Assembly (NCBI RefSeq): GCF_014705945.2
Contig: NZ_CP062957.1
Location: 1-64,000, forward strand
From: Rothia amarae
GTDB taxonomy: Bacteria; Actinomycetota; Actinomycetes; Actinomycetales; Micrococcaceae
Direction: 5' to 3'
DNA length: 64,000 nucleotides
In this document: in pieces, positions 8,099 to 16,286 of the stretch
Position numbering within the stretch: the first letter of the stretch is position 1
Layout of the letters: every line of letters begins with the position of its first letter
Position numbers and translations under genes: made by a program
The notes under the pieces: model-generated
Told to the model about the DNA's origin: nothing
Databases searched by the model: none
What the model saw: only the letters and a program-made list of their open reading frames with translations

Positions 8099-9244
8099 AT
8101 GACCACACAACACGTCCTCATCCTCGGTTCAGGAGCAGCCGGAGCCGCAGCCGCCCGCACTCTCGCCACACGTGACGACGTCCGGGTGACGATGGTGACC
8201 CGCACCGGGGAGACGCCTTACACGCGAATGCTCATCAAAGGAATCGCGTTCGGCCCGACCCCGCCGGAGATGATCAAGCTCCCGCTACCTCAGATTGAGG
8301 TCATCGCCGACACCGTGCTCGATGTCGATACTACGGCGAAGCGGGTCCAACTGACCTCCGGCGCGCAGGTCTCCTACGACGCGCTCATTGTCGCGACAGG
8401 GAGCGTGCCCCGCTCTCTGCCCGCGGGTGTACTCGAAGGCGACGACGTCGGACAAGGCCGGGTCACTGCTCTGCACTCCTTGGAAGATGCCATGGGTATC
8501 CGCGATCTGCTGACCAGCCTGGCACGGCCGGCGCGAGTGACGATCTATGGCGGCGGAATCATCGCAGCCGAGACCGCTTCGTCGCTGCAAGCCGACGGAC
8601 ACATGGTCATGCTGGTCTCTCGCAGTTCTGTTCCCGGCATCGGAGCGTTTGGGGCGCCGGTGGCTGAGCGCCTCGCCGCTGACCATGCCGCCAAGGTGCA
8701 GACTCGATTCGGTCGCACTCTCCAGCATGTCGACGAAACAGAATCCGGTGTTGCCATCACCCTCGACGACGATCAACGCATCGTGGCCGACTTACTCCTC
8801 GTTGCGCTCGGCACGACGCCCGCAGCCCCGTCGCCGTGGACGAACGGCATCGACGTCGATGATCGCCTCCGTGCCGCAGCAGACCACGTCTACGCCGCCG
8901 GAGGTGTAGCTACGCATCACGACGAAGCACTGGGCGTCTGGCGCATCGACCATTGGGAAGACGCCGCCGCGCAGGGCACGCACGCCGCACAGGCCGCACT
9001 GCACGACCTCGACATCAGCGACGATCCGGGCACCTACCTGCCGCGCAGCCCCTACATGGCGCTGGTCTACGGTCAGATGATCTCCGGAGTCGGGTACACC
9101 GCTGGTGCAGACGCCCAGGTGGAAGCCGGCGAGGAGTTCATCGTGCGCCACGAGACCGACGGCACCGTCGTCGGCGTCACCGGCATCGACGCGGTCGGCA
9201 CCGTCTACCAGTGGGGTCAGCAGCTCCACGGCCTGCAGGCATAG
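8099..9244 (+). CDS. NAD(P)/FAD-dependent oxidoreductase
   Basis: A 381-aa flavoprotein of the pyridine-nucleotide-disulfide reductase/ferredoxin reductase superfamily. The FAD-binding loop GSGAAGAAAARTLA is at residues 9-22, the second Rossmann motif VTIYGGGIIAAETASSL near 145, and the ATG motif and a Asp-containing FAD motif (VYAAGGVA) near 265. No redox-active CxxC is visible, so ferredoxin or small-electron-carrier reduction fits better than disulfide chemistry. ATG 8099 has the RBS CCAGGAG; an upstream start at 7958 would overlap csoR and is rejected. It probably works with the ferredoxin at 10522. Confidence 0.75.
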   Translation: MTTQHVLILGSGAAGAAAARTLATRDDVRVTMVTRTGETPYTRMLIKGIAFGPTPPEMIKLPLPQIEVIADTVLDVDTTAKRVQLTSGAQVSYDALIVATGSVPRSLPAGVLEGDDVGQGRVTALHSLEDAMGIRDLLTSLARPARVTIYGGGIIAAETASSLQADGHMVMLVSRSSVPGIGAFGAPVAERLAADHAAKVQTRFGRTLQHVDETESGVAITLDDDQRIVADLLLVALGTTPAAPSPWTNGIDVDDRLRAAADHVYAAGGVATHHDEALGVWRIDHWEDAAAQGTHAAQAALHDLDISDDPGTYLPRSPYMALVYGQMISGVGYTAGADAQVEAGEEFIVRHETDGTVVGVTGIDAVGTVYQWGQQLHGLQA

Positions 9245-9247
9245 ACG

Positions 9248-10432
9248 ATGGCGGGCGACTATACGAGGCAGATCCCGCGGCGGGGTTTCGCGCTCGCGAT
9301 GGCAGCGACCATTCTCATGATGGCGGCTGCCAGCGCGCCGTCGTTGTTCTACCCCCAGATCGCAGAACAGCTCGGACTCGTCCCCGTCGCCACCACACTC
9401 GTATTCGCGGTCTACACCTTCACCCTCCTGGCCGCGCTGCTCTACCTCGGACCGCTCTCCGATCACATCGGCCGACGTCCGGTCGTAACCGCCGGTTCCC
9501 TGGCGCTGGCACTCAGCCTGGCCATGTTCTGGTTCGCCGACAGCCTCGCGACACTCCTGGTCGCCCGCGCTCTGCAAGGACTCGCAGCGGGTCTGCTCAT
9601 CCCGGCCCTGTCGGCGATGATGATCGACTTCGAGCCGCCGTCGCATCCGAACATCGCAGCCCTGTGGAACACGATCGGGCCGATGATCGGTCTCGGGACC
9701 GGGGCACTCGGTGCTGCGCTGCTCCTCGATCTCACCCCCGAACCGACAGCTGCGGTCTTCGGCCCGCTCGTGCTCGCCTTCCTCACCGTGGCAGCGACGG
9801 TGTGGAGCACACCGGAACTGGTCCCCAAGACCCGGATACGACGTGGCGACCTCCGCCCGCGGTTTATGGTGCCACTGCACCTGCGCCGCATGTTCACCGC
9901 CGGTGTGCCCGCGATTATCGCCGGGTGGGCGACCAACGGACTCTTCCTCGCGCTCGGAGCCGGCCTCGTCGGCAGTGAGCTCGGGGGCTCCACGCACACC
10001 CACGCGGGCATCGTCATCTTCGCACTGGCGATCTCCGGAATCACCGCCTCGTCCGTCCTGCAGCGGCGTTCCGCCCGCACCATCAGCCTGTATGCGACCA
10101 GCGCCCTGGCATTCGGCACCGCAGCGAGCATCGTCGCCCTCGCACTCGGTTCCTACCCGGCCTACGTCGTGTCGGTCGCGATCGTCGGTTCCGGGTTCGG
10201 CACAGCGTTCCTCGGGGTGCTGCGCACACTCATGCCCCACACGGCATCGTCGGAACGCGCCGCCGTGATGGCTGTGATCTACACGGTCGCCTACCTGGCA
10301 TTCGGCGTGCCCACCATCGTCGCCGGGTTGCTCGTGCCGGTACTCACCCTGTCAGGAACGATGACAGTCCTCGGTGCGATCATCATCGCCCTCAGCCTTG
10401 CAGCCACCGTCCTACGCCTGCGCATTCCTTAG
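9248..10432 (+). CDS. MFS-family efflux transporter
   Basis: A 394-aa protein with about 12 hydrophobic segments and the MFS loop 2-3 signature (GPLSDHIGRRPVV near 69-81). It starts 3 bp after the oxidoreductase stop, so the two are co-transcribed. The substrate is unknown. Its place between a flavoprotein and a ferredoxin in a copper island suggests export of a copper-related or redox-active small molecule, but this is only context. Confidence 0.8.
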   Translation: MAGDYTRQIPRRGFALAMAATILMMAAASAPSLFYPQIAEQLGLVPVATTLVFAVYTFTLLAALLYLGPLSDHIGRRPVVTAGSLALALSLAMFWFADSLATLLVARALQGLAAGLLIPALSAMMIDFEPPSHPNIAALWNTIGPMIGLGTGALGAALLLDLTPEPTAAVFGPLVLAFLTVAATVWSTPELVPKTRIRRGDLRPRFMVPLHLRRMFTAGVPAIIAGWATNGLFLALGAGLVGSELGGSTHTHAGIVIFALAISGITASSVLQRRSARTISLYATSALAFGTAASIVALALGSYPAYVVSVAIVGSGFGTAFLGVLRTLMPHTASSERAAVMAVIYTVAYLAFGVPTIVAGLLVPVLTLSGTMTVLGAIIIALSLAATVLRLRIP

Positions 10433-10521
10433 CCGGCCGCAGATCCGGCAGAGACTGACGACTTCTCCGAACTCCCCACCGACTCTCGCCGCCGAACCGC
10501 ACCCGACCAAGAAGAGCAGCC

Positions 10522-10851
10522 ATGACCTATGCGATCGCGCTTCCCTGCGCGGACGTCAAGGACCGCGCCTGCATCGACGAATGTCCTGTCGACTGCATCT
10601 ACGAGGGCGAACGCTCGCTCTACATCCATCCCGACGAATGCGTTGACTGCGGAGCCTGCGAACCGGTTTGTCCCGTCGAGGCCATCTACTACGAAGACGA
10701 CCTGCCCGACGAATGGTCTGACTACTACAAGGCCAACGTCGAGTTCTTCGACGAATTTGGTTCTCCCGGTGGAGCCGCGAAGATCGGACCGGCGGGCTTC
10801 GACCATCCCCTCATCGCCGCATTGCCCATCCAACATGAGCAGTCCCTCTGA
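10522..10851 (+). CDS. fdxA: 7Fe/8Fe ferredoxin (FdxA type)
   Basis: A 109-aa ferredoxin with [17 protein letters not shown] at the N-terminus ([3Fe-4S]/[4Fe-4S] ligands) and a classical [12 protein letters not shown] [4Fe-4S] motif near residues 39-50. The length fits actinobacterial FdxA. It lies 89 bp after the MFS gene, with RBS AAGAAGAG before ATG 10522. Iron-sulfur proteins are prime targets of Cu(I). A spare ferredoxin beside a matching reductase could replace damaged ones; that role is inferred. Confidence 0.9.
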   Translation: MTYAIALPCADVKDRACIDECPVDCIYEGERSLYIHPDECVDCGACEPVCPVEAIYYEDDLPDEWSDYYKANVEFFDEFGSPGGAAKIGPAGFDHPLIAALPIQHEQSL

Positions 10852-10901
10852 GAAGGACAATTCGATCGATTCACGCCGGTACAACGCGCAATCCTTGACT
10901 A

Positions 10902-10918
10902 GTACCCCTGGGGGGTAT
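10902..10918 (+). promoter_or_regulatory. CsoR-type operator before ydhK-copB-csoR2
   Basis: GTACCCCTGGGGGGTAT is a perfect TACCCC-N3-GGGGTA palindrome. A TTGACT -35-like hexamer lies directly upstream at 10895-10900 and a TAGGGT -10-like hexamer follows, so the operator sits in the promoter spacer. It controls the lipoprotein gene at 10949 and probably copB and csoR2 behind it. Confidence 0.85.
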
Positions 10919-10948
10919 AGGGTAGGTGTCATGATGAAAGGAGCTGAC

Positions 10949-11557
10949 ATGCAGAGGAGACTGCGAGCAGGGCTGGCAGCAGGAGTGCTCGGAGTGACAC
11001 TCGTGCTCGCCGGTTGCAGCAGCGGAGCAGACGAAGACCAGCAGACCGACCCTTCGGCTACTGAGGAGCAGGGCCACGGCGGCGACAATGCAGAAAGCGG
11101 AGATGAGGAAATGGATCACTCGATGGAGCACCCGATGGACGGCGGACCGGCACCCGAGGGTATCGCCGAAGCCAGTGACCCCACATACCCGGTCGGCACA
11201 GAGGTACAGCTCACGGCCGACCACATGGAAGGCATGGACGGTGCGACAGCGACGATCTCCGGCGCATTCGACACGTACACGTACTCCGTGAACTACACTA
11301 ACGCAGGTGGCGGCGACCCCGTCACGGACCACAAGTGGGTCGTGCAGGAAGAAATCGAGGATGCCGGCGACGAGCGCCTGACCGATGGCACAGCGGTGAC
11401 GCTGCTCGCCAAGCACATGGAGGGCATGGAGGGCGCGAGGGCCACCATCGCTTCGTCCACCGATGAGACGGTCTACATGGTCGACTACGAGACGGACGGC
11501 ATGAAGATGACGAACCACAAGTGGGTCGTCGAGAGCGAGATCCAACCAGCGCCCTGA
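10949..11557 (+). CDS. YdhK-family (DUF1541) lipoprotein
   Basis: A 202-aa predicted lipoprotein: signal peptide with lipobox LVLAGC (Cys23), a Met/His/Asp-rich linker (EEMDHSMEHPMDG), then two DUF1541/YdhK repeats, each with ADHMEGM or AKHMEGM and a DHKWVV/NHKWVV ending. ATG 10949 is preceded by AAAGGAG; the ATGs at 10931 and 10934 lack one. Met- and His-rich surface proteins of this family are common in copper loci. Copper binding at the outer membrane face is inferred. Confidence 0.85.
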   Translation: MQRRLRAGLAAGVLGVTLVLAGCSSGADEDQQTDPSATEEQGHGGDNAESGDEEMDHSMEHPMDGGPAPEGIAEASDPTYPVGTEVQLTADHMEGMDGATATISGAFDTYTYSVNYTNAGGGDPVTDHKWVVQEEIEDAGDERLTDGTAVTLLAKHMEGMEGARATIASSTDETVYMVDYETDGMKMTNHKWVVESEIQPAP

Positions 11558-11620
11558 GCCGACGTTCGCTTGCCCGGCGACCGGGTGAGCGGCATGGCTC
11601 GATGACGAAGGAGAAGAACG

Positions 11621-13858
11621 ATGACGGACCCGAACTCACACCAGCACCACGGTCACGGAACCGATGCACCCGCTCACGGCGAGCATCACCACGGGTCTGT
11701 GTCCGCACACGCCTCGGCGGAGGCGCACGGCACGCACGAGGGCCAGCACACTGGACACCAGGGCCACGCCATGAACCACGGGCAGCACTCAGACCACACG
11801 GGCCTCGATGAGAACGGTGTCCACGGAGATCACAGCGGCCATGGCGGCCACGGAGATCACAGCGGCCATGGCGGCCACGGGGACCACGTTGGCCAGTTCC
11901 GCCGGCTGTTTTGGATCAACCTCGTCATCGCCATCCCCGCGGTCACCCTCTCGCCGATGTTCTCCATGCTGCTGGGCTACGAGGTCCCCGGCTGGGCGGG
12001 CTGGGTCGCCGCGGTACTGGGCACCGTCATGTACGTCTGGGGCGGCAGGCCCTTCCTCACCGGCGCCGTCAGCGAGTTGAAGTCCCGCAAGCCCGGGATG
12101 ATGCTGCTCATCGCTCTGGCGATCACGGTGGCCTTCTTCGCCTCCTGGGCCGCGACCCTCGGGCTTGTCCATCACGAGCTGGAGTTCTGGTGGGAGCTGG
12201 CGCTGCTGATCGTGATCATGCTGCTGGGCCACTGGATCGAGATGCGCTCCCTGGCCCAGACCACCTCGGCGCTCGACTCGTTGGCTGCACTGCTGCCCGA
12301 CGAGGCCGAGCGCGTCGAGGGCGAGAACGTCGTTAAGGTGGCCCCAGCCGACCTCGTTGTGGGTGACGTCGTGATCGTGCGCCCCGGCGGCAGCGTTCCG
12401 GCCGACGGCACCATCGTCGACGGCCGCGCCGACATGGACGAGTCCATGATCACCGGCGAGTCCCGCCCGGTCTCTCGGGGCGAGGGCGAGACAGCTACCG
12501 CCGGCACCGTCGCCACCGACTCCGGCCTGCGGGTGAAAATCACCGCCACCGGCGACGACACCGCCCTGGCCGGGATCAACCGGCTCGTCACCGAGGCCCA
12601 GAACTCCTCCTCCCGCGCCCAGCGGATCGCCGACAAGGCCGCGGCCTGGCTGTTCTGGTTCGCTCTCGGCGCGGCGCTGGTCACCGCTGTCGTCTGGACG
12701 CTCATCGGCATGCCCGACGAGGCCGTGGTCCGTACCATCACCGTACTCGTCATCGCCTGCCCCCACGCCCTCGGCCTGGCGATCCCGCTCGTGGTCTCCA
12801 TCGCCACCGAGCGCGCCGCCCGCGGCGGCGTGCTGGTCAAGGACCGCCTCGCCCTGGAGTCGATGCGGCAGGTCGACGCAGTGCTCTTCGACAAGACCGG
12901 CACACTGACCAAGGGCGAGCCCACCGTCACCGGCGTCGAACCGACCGGCGACCTCGACGCCGACCAGGTCCTCGCCCTCGCGGCCTCGGCCGAGGCCGAC
13001 AGCGAGCACCCGCTCGCCAAGGCCATCGTCGCCGCCGCCAAGGACAAGGGCCTCGCCCTTCAGCAGGCCAGCGGCTTCTCATCCTCGCCCGCCGTCGGAG
13101 TCACCGCGACTGTCGCCGGCCAGGAGGTCCGCGTCGGCGGCCCCCGGCTGCTTGAGGAGACCGGCCAGCACGAGGTCGGCACAGCCGAGGAATGGCGTTC
13201 TGAGGGCGCGATCATCCTGCACGTCCTCCGCGACGGCCAGGTGGTCGGCGGCCTCAAGCTCGCCGACGAGATCCGCCCCGAATCCCGCAACGCCGTCGAC
13301 GCCCTCCACGCCCTGAGCGTCGAGGTCGTCATGATCACCGGCGACGCCGAGGCCGTGGCGAACGAGGTCGGACGGGAGCTCGGCATCGACCGCGTCTTCG
13401 CCGGCGTCCGCCCCGAGGACAAGTCCGCCAAGGTCGCCCAACTGCAGCACGAGGGCAAGAAGGTCGCCATGGTCGGCGACGGCGTCAACGACGCCCCGGC
13501 ACTGGCCCAGGCCGACGTCGGCATCGCGATCGGCGCCGGCACCGATGTCGCCATCGCCTCGGCCGGGGTGATCCTGGCCAGCTCCGACCCCCGGTCGGTG
13601 CTCTCCATCATCCAGCTCTCACGACGCGCATACGGTAAGATGAAGCAGAACCTGTGGTGGGCCGCCGGATACAACCTCATCTCCGTGCCGCTTGCGGCCG
13701 GCATCCTGGCACCGGTGGGATTCGTCCTGCCAATGTCGATCGGCGCGATCCTGATGTCGGCCTCCACCGTGGTCGTCGCGCTCAACGCCCAACTCCTGCG
13801 GCGCATCGACCTCACACCCGAAGCCAGCACGCGTTCCGTCCTGGAACGCCAGAAGTAA
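11621..13858 (+). CDS. copB: CopB-type P1B ATPase with His-rich N-terminus
   Basis: A 745-aa heavy-metal ATPase whose first ~90 residues are an extreme His/Gly-rich tail with repeated GGHGDHSGH units, replacing the HMA domain of CopA. The metal-site helix has CPH (VIACPHALGLAIPLV near 384) rather than CPC, the mark of the CopB subgroup. TGES, DKTGT (near 427) and GDGVNDAP (near 618) are intact. CopB enzymes are linked to Cu(I)/Cu(II)/Ag export. It lies between the CsoR-controlled lipoprotein gene and csoR2, probably in one operon. Confidence 0.93.
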   Translation: MTDPNSHQHHGHGTDAPAHGEHHHGSVSAHASAEAHGTHEGQHTGHQGHAMNHGQHSDHTGLDENGVHGDHSGHGGHGDHSGHGGHGDHVGQFRRLFWINLVIAIPAVTLSPMFSMLLGYEVPGWAGWVAAVLGTVMYVWGGRPFLTGAVSELKSRKPGMMLLIALAITVAFFASWAATLGLVHHELEFWWELALLIVIMLLGHWIEMRSLAQTTSALDSLAALLPDEAERVEGENVVKVAPADLVVGDVVIVRPGGSVPADGTIVDGRADMDESMITGESRPVSRGEGETATAGTVATDSGLRVKITATGDDTALAGINRLVTEAQNSSSRAQRIADKAAAWLFWFALGAALVTAVVWTLIGMPDEAVVRTITVLVIACPHALGLAIPLVVSIATERAARGGVLVKDRLALESMRQVDAVLFDKTGTLTKGEPTVTGVEPTGDLDADQVLALAASAEADSEHPLAKAIVAAAKDKGLALQQASGFSSSPAVGVTATVAGQEVRVGGPRLLEETGQHEVGTAEEWRSEGAIILHVLRDGQVVGGLKLADEIRPESRNAVDALHALSVEVVMITGDAEAVANEVGRELGIDRVFAGVRPEDKSAKVAQLQHEGKKVAMVGDGVNDAPALAQADVGIAIGAGTDVAIASAGVILASSDPRSVLSIIQLSRRAYGKMKQNLWWAAGYNLISVPLAAGILAPVGFVLPMSIGAILMSASTVVVALNAQLLRRIDLTPEASTRSVLERQK

Positions 13859-13862
13859 GGAC

Positions 13863-14174
13863 ATGCCCATGTCTGTCGACACCGATTCTCATCAGCACGG
13901 ATACATCAACGACAAGGAGCGCTACCTCGGCCGTATGAAGCGCATTGAGGGTCAAGCCCGAGGGATCGCGAAGATGATCGATGAAGAGAAATACTGCATC
14001 GACATCCTCACCCAGGTATCCGCCCTGACCCGCGCCCTCCAGGGGGTCGCGACCGGTCTACTCGACGATCATCTCAAGCACTGTGTGCTCGACGCAGCGA
14101 AGCTCAGCGACGAGGCGGCCGTCGAGAAGATACAGGAAGCCACCGACGCCATCAACCGACTCGTCCGCTCCTAA
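13863..14174 (+). CDS. csoR: CsoR-family copper-sensing repressor (second copy)
   Basis: A 103-aa CsoR with the full Cu(I) triad Cys45-His70-Cys74. It closely resembles the copy at 7698-8051 (HGYI.DK..Y..R..R.EGQ.RGI; LLDDHLKHCVLDAA) but lacks the long N-terminus. It begins 4 bp after the copB stop, so it is co-transcribed with copB and probably feeds back on its own operator at 10902. Confidence 0.93.
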   Translation: MPMSVDTDSHQHGYINDKERYLGRMKRIEGQARGIAKMIDEEKYCIDILTQVSALTRALQGVATGLLDDHLKHCVLDAAKLSDEAAVEKIQEATDAINRLVRS

Positions 14175-14392
14175 TCCCGGACCCCGAGGCCGCGTTCCAG
14201 GACACGGCGGGAAGCCCTCACGACGCCCTCCACGCCTGATCCTCACCGACACGCCGTCCGCCCGCGATGCGCCCACTTTCGCTCAACGGGCCAGGCGAGC
14301 CGGCGCCCACGGCGTGCGCTTGCAGGCCGCGGCCGGGCTGCTGCGCATGAGTGCGGTGTACCAACGCCCCGTGGTCCGCTCGACCGCACCCC

Positions 14393-14912
14393 TACGATCC
14401 TCGTCCTTCGCACGCTCCATTCCGACCCCGAGCTGCAGTGCGACGTCACCGTCGAAACCCTGACCGCGACCGTCGACCCCCTGTCCCTCGAACTGCCGGA
14501 GACCTCGCTGGCACCCGCTTGGACCAGCGTCGAACCCCCACAACACGGGTGGAGATACATTGCGGACGTGTCCAGTCTGACGCTGATGCGTAGCGTCCGT
14601 GCCGGCATCGAGGCCGTGGCCCAAGCACTTCCCGACAAACCCGGCGACGATGTCGCCCGCAAGATCCGGGGCATGGTCTGGGGCACCCCGGACACAGCCC
14701 TCGCGTCGCTGCCACAAGGCGTCGCGTTCGCCGCCTACGTCTTCGGGTTCCTCAGCTCCGAAGGAGAGGCCGCGATCTCCACCGCCGGCCGCTGGACGCG
14801 GTTGACCCTTCCGACTGGACACGTACTCCTGCGCGGACCCGTCGTCTCTGGCCTCACCTCAATCCGCCGCACCCGGCCACGCGTCTCCGAGTCCTTCAAA
14901 CCAATCGGATAA
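14393..14912 (+). pseudogene. decayed gene without usable start
   Basis: From about 14393 to the TAA at 14910-14912 one frame reads as a plausible protein of about 170 residues (…ILVLRTLHSDPELQCDV… and RSVRAGIEAVAQALPDKPGD…). No ATG, GTG or TTG precedes the N-terminal part in frame; the first possible start is GTG 14568. Upstream, 14175-14392 is G+C-rich, with open frames but no recognisable start. I do not recognise the family. It looks like a gene that lost its 5' end after csoR2. Confidence 0.4.
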
Positions 14913-14918
14913 TACTTG

Positions 14919-14935
14919 ATACCCCATAGGGGTAA
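14919..14935 (+). promoter_or_regulatory. CsoR-type operator before the 59-aa ORF and AhpD-like gene
   Basis: ATACCCCATAGGGGTAA is a perfect TACCCC-N3-GGGGTA palindrome. It is placed between TTGATA (14916-14921) and TAGGAT (14940-14945), hexamers 18 bp apart. The -10-like box ends only 8 bp before ATG 14954, so the transcript would be leaderless or nearly so. Confidence 0.8.
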
Positions 14936-14953
14936 AGGGTAGGATTGGTGACT

Positions 14954-15133
14954 ATGAGAGAGGCTGAACACGCGCACGCCACGTATGACACACCGCACCT
15001 GGATGCGGCCGGGATCGTGAGTCGGCAGCAACGCGAGTCCGGCGACTTCTACCTATTGACCGGTGTACATGCCGGGCATCAGCAGCAGGAACGCATCCCT
15101 GCGGGTTCAACCTCGAACTCGCGACCAAACTGA
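14954..15133 (+). CDS. small His-rich hypothetical protein
   Basis: A 59-aa frame with an N-terminal His cluster (MREAEHAHATYDTPH) and no hydrophobic segment. It lies directly behind the CsoR-type operator and ends 13 bp before the AhpD-like gene, whose RBS follows its stop. No RBS precedes ATG 14954; translation could be leaderless. I do not recognise a family. It could be a small metal-binding peptide or simply a leader ORF for the next gene. Confidence 0.4.
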   Translation: MREAEHAHATYDTPHLDAAGIVSRQQRESGDFYLLTGVHAGHQQQERIPAGSTSNSRPN

Positions 15134-15146
15134 CTAAGGAGGCATT

Positions 15147-15665
15147 ATGCCCCGTTTTTCCCGATTGACCCCTGAGACCGCAGTGGGGAGCTCACGAGAC
15201 TTGCTCGGCGATCTCGTCGAGCGGCACGGCGAGGTCGGAGACATGGTCTCGACGATGGCGCATTCCCCGGCGGTGCTCGGCGGTTATCTCCAGCTGAGCA
15301 AAGCCATGCGTCGCGCCAAGCTCGACCGCAAGGTCAGCGAGCTCGTTTCGATCGCCGTGCAGTCGCAGCAAGGATGCGGAATGTGCCTGGCCTCGCACAT
15401 CAGCGCGGCACGATCACTCGGGGTCAGCGATAACGAGATCGCACTCGCCCAGCAGGGTACGGCGATGACCGGCCCGGTCGCGGCGATGATCGCGCTCGGC
15501 CTCCAGGTCTACCGTGAGCCTGCGTCGATCACCGACGAGCAGATCGACGAGCTTCGGGGGTTCGGGTACAGCGACCGTGAGATCTCTGATGTCGTCGGGG
15601 TCGTGTCGCTGAACATTCTCACCGGCGCCTTCAACCTGGTTGCCAGCCTCACGCCGGGCGACTGA
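15147..15665 (+). CDS. carboxymuconolactone decarboxylase/AhpD-like protein
   Basis: A 172-aa all-helical CMD-family protein with the redox motif CGMCLASH (Cys-x2-Cys and a His three residues on, near residues 76-83), as in AhpD-type peroxidase partners. A strong TAAGGAGG lies 5 nt before ATG 15147. With its CsoR-type operator upstream it is probably copper-induced, and may help reduce peroxides or thiols when Cu(I) causes oxidative damage. The exact substrate is not deducible. Confidence 0.75.
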   Translation: MPRFSRLTPETAVGSSRDLLGDLVERHGEVGDMVSTMAHSPAVLGGYLQLSKAMRRAKLDRKVSELVSIAVQSQQGCGMCLASHISAARSLGVSDNEIALAQQGTAMTGPVAAMIALGLQVYREPASITDEQIDELRGFGYSDREISDVVGVVSLNILTGAFNLVASLTPGD

Positions 15666-15680
15666 TCTTGCCGGCGACTT

Positions 15681-15754
15681 GGCGCCTTGGCCGAGAGGAT
15701 AGGCAGCGGTCTGCAAAACCTTGTACACGGGTTCGAGTCCCGTAGGCACCTCCA
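15681..15754 (+). tRNA. tRNA-Cys-like gene, anticodon GCA, possibly degenerate
   Basis: The 74-nt sequence folds as a tRNA with D arm GCC/GGC, anticodon loop CTGCAAA (GCA, Cys), a good T arm (ACGGG TTCGAGT CCCGT) and encoded TCCA at the 3' end with the U discriminator expected for tRNA-Cys. Two stem faults are visible: a C-A opposition at the third acceptor pair and a C-T opposition in the anticodon stem. It could be a functional extra tRNA, a decayed one, or the attachment end of an element once integrated at a chromosomal tRNA-Cys. Confidence 0.75.
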
Positions 15755-15873
15755 CTTTCCGCCGAATCCAATAAGGCACGCGTCGCAGGAAGCGGGCAGT
15801 CCACCCTCGGGCGCGCCGGAACCTCTGAGCTTCATTTCGCATCGAGCGACAGATCACACTCGACAATATCGTC

Positions 15874-15896
15874 ATAGAGCGATATAATCGCTATAT
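15874..15896. promoter_or_regulatory. probable ArsR-family operator overlapping the start codon
   Basis: ATAGAGCGAT (15874-15883) and ATCGCTATAT (15887-15896) form an inverted repeat with one mismatch around a 3-nt centre. It extends over the ATG at 15895. This is the A+T-rich imperfect 10-3-10 form typical of ArsR/SmtB operators and lies directly before the ArsR-type gene, so self-repression is likely. Confidence 0.7.
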
Positions 15897-16284
15897 GACT
15901 ATGAATCAACAAGAGGGGGCAACCCTCGACGAGGTGGCGACAGCAGCGTACGCCCACCTGTTCCAGGCATTTGCAGAACCGACGAGGTTGGCGATCGTGC
16001 AGCACCTCGCCTCGGGCGAGCACCGGGTCCGCGATCTGGTCGAGCACATGGGCCTGGCCCAGTCCACGGTAAGCAAACATGTCGGCTTTCTCGTTGAGTG
16101 CGGCCTGGCGACGATGCGCCCGGAAGGGCGCTCCACCTGGTACTCGCTGACACAGCCCGAACTCCTGCGTACCCTCGTCGCCGCTGCCGAATGCCTCCTC
16201 GATGCCACCGGCACGCAGGCCCTGCTCTGCACGCACCTGCGACTCCCACATACCCACCACGCGACAGATACGGAGAAGAAGTAG
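15895..16284 (+). CDS. ArsR/SmtB-family metal-sensing repressor
   Basis: A 129-aa winged-helix protein (residues 20-95: FAEPTRLAIVQHL…VRDLVEHMGLAQSTVSKHVGFLVECGLA…GRSTWYSL) with a C-terminal tail rich in Cys and His (LLCTHLRLPHTHH), likely the metal site. ATG 15895 lies in its own operator and a second ATG follows at 15901. Neither has an RBS, so the mRNA is probably leaderless. It sits 2 bp before the CDF transporter gene, the usual pairing for zinc, cadmium or cobalt control. Confidence 0.85.
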   Translation: MTMNQQEGATLDEVATAAYAHLFQAFAEPTRLAIVQHLASGEHRVRDLVEHMGLAQSTVSKHVGFLVECGLATMRPEGRSTWYSLTQPELLRTLVAAAECLLDATGTQALLCTHLRLPHTHHATDTEKK

Positions 16285-16286
16285 AC

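Noticed and set aside
8792-10240. 482-codon minus-strand open frame
   Set aside because: It lies opposite the FAD oxidoreductase and MFS genes, in G+C-rich DNA. Its product is Arg/Glu/Gly-biased without any family motif: a third-position shadow.
11789-13009. 406-codon minus-strand open frame opposite copB
   Set aside because: Biased Gly/Asp/Val composition and complete overlap with a well-conserved ATPase; shadow frame.
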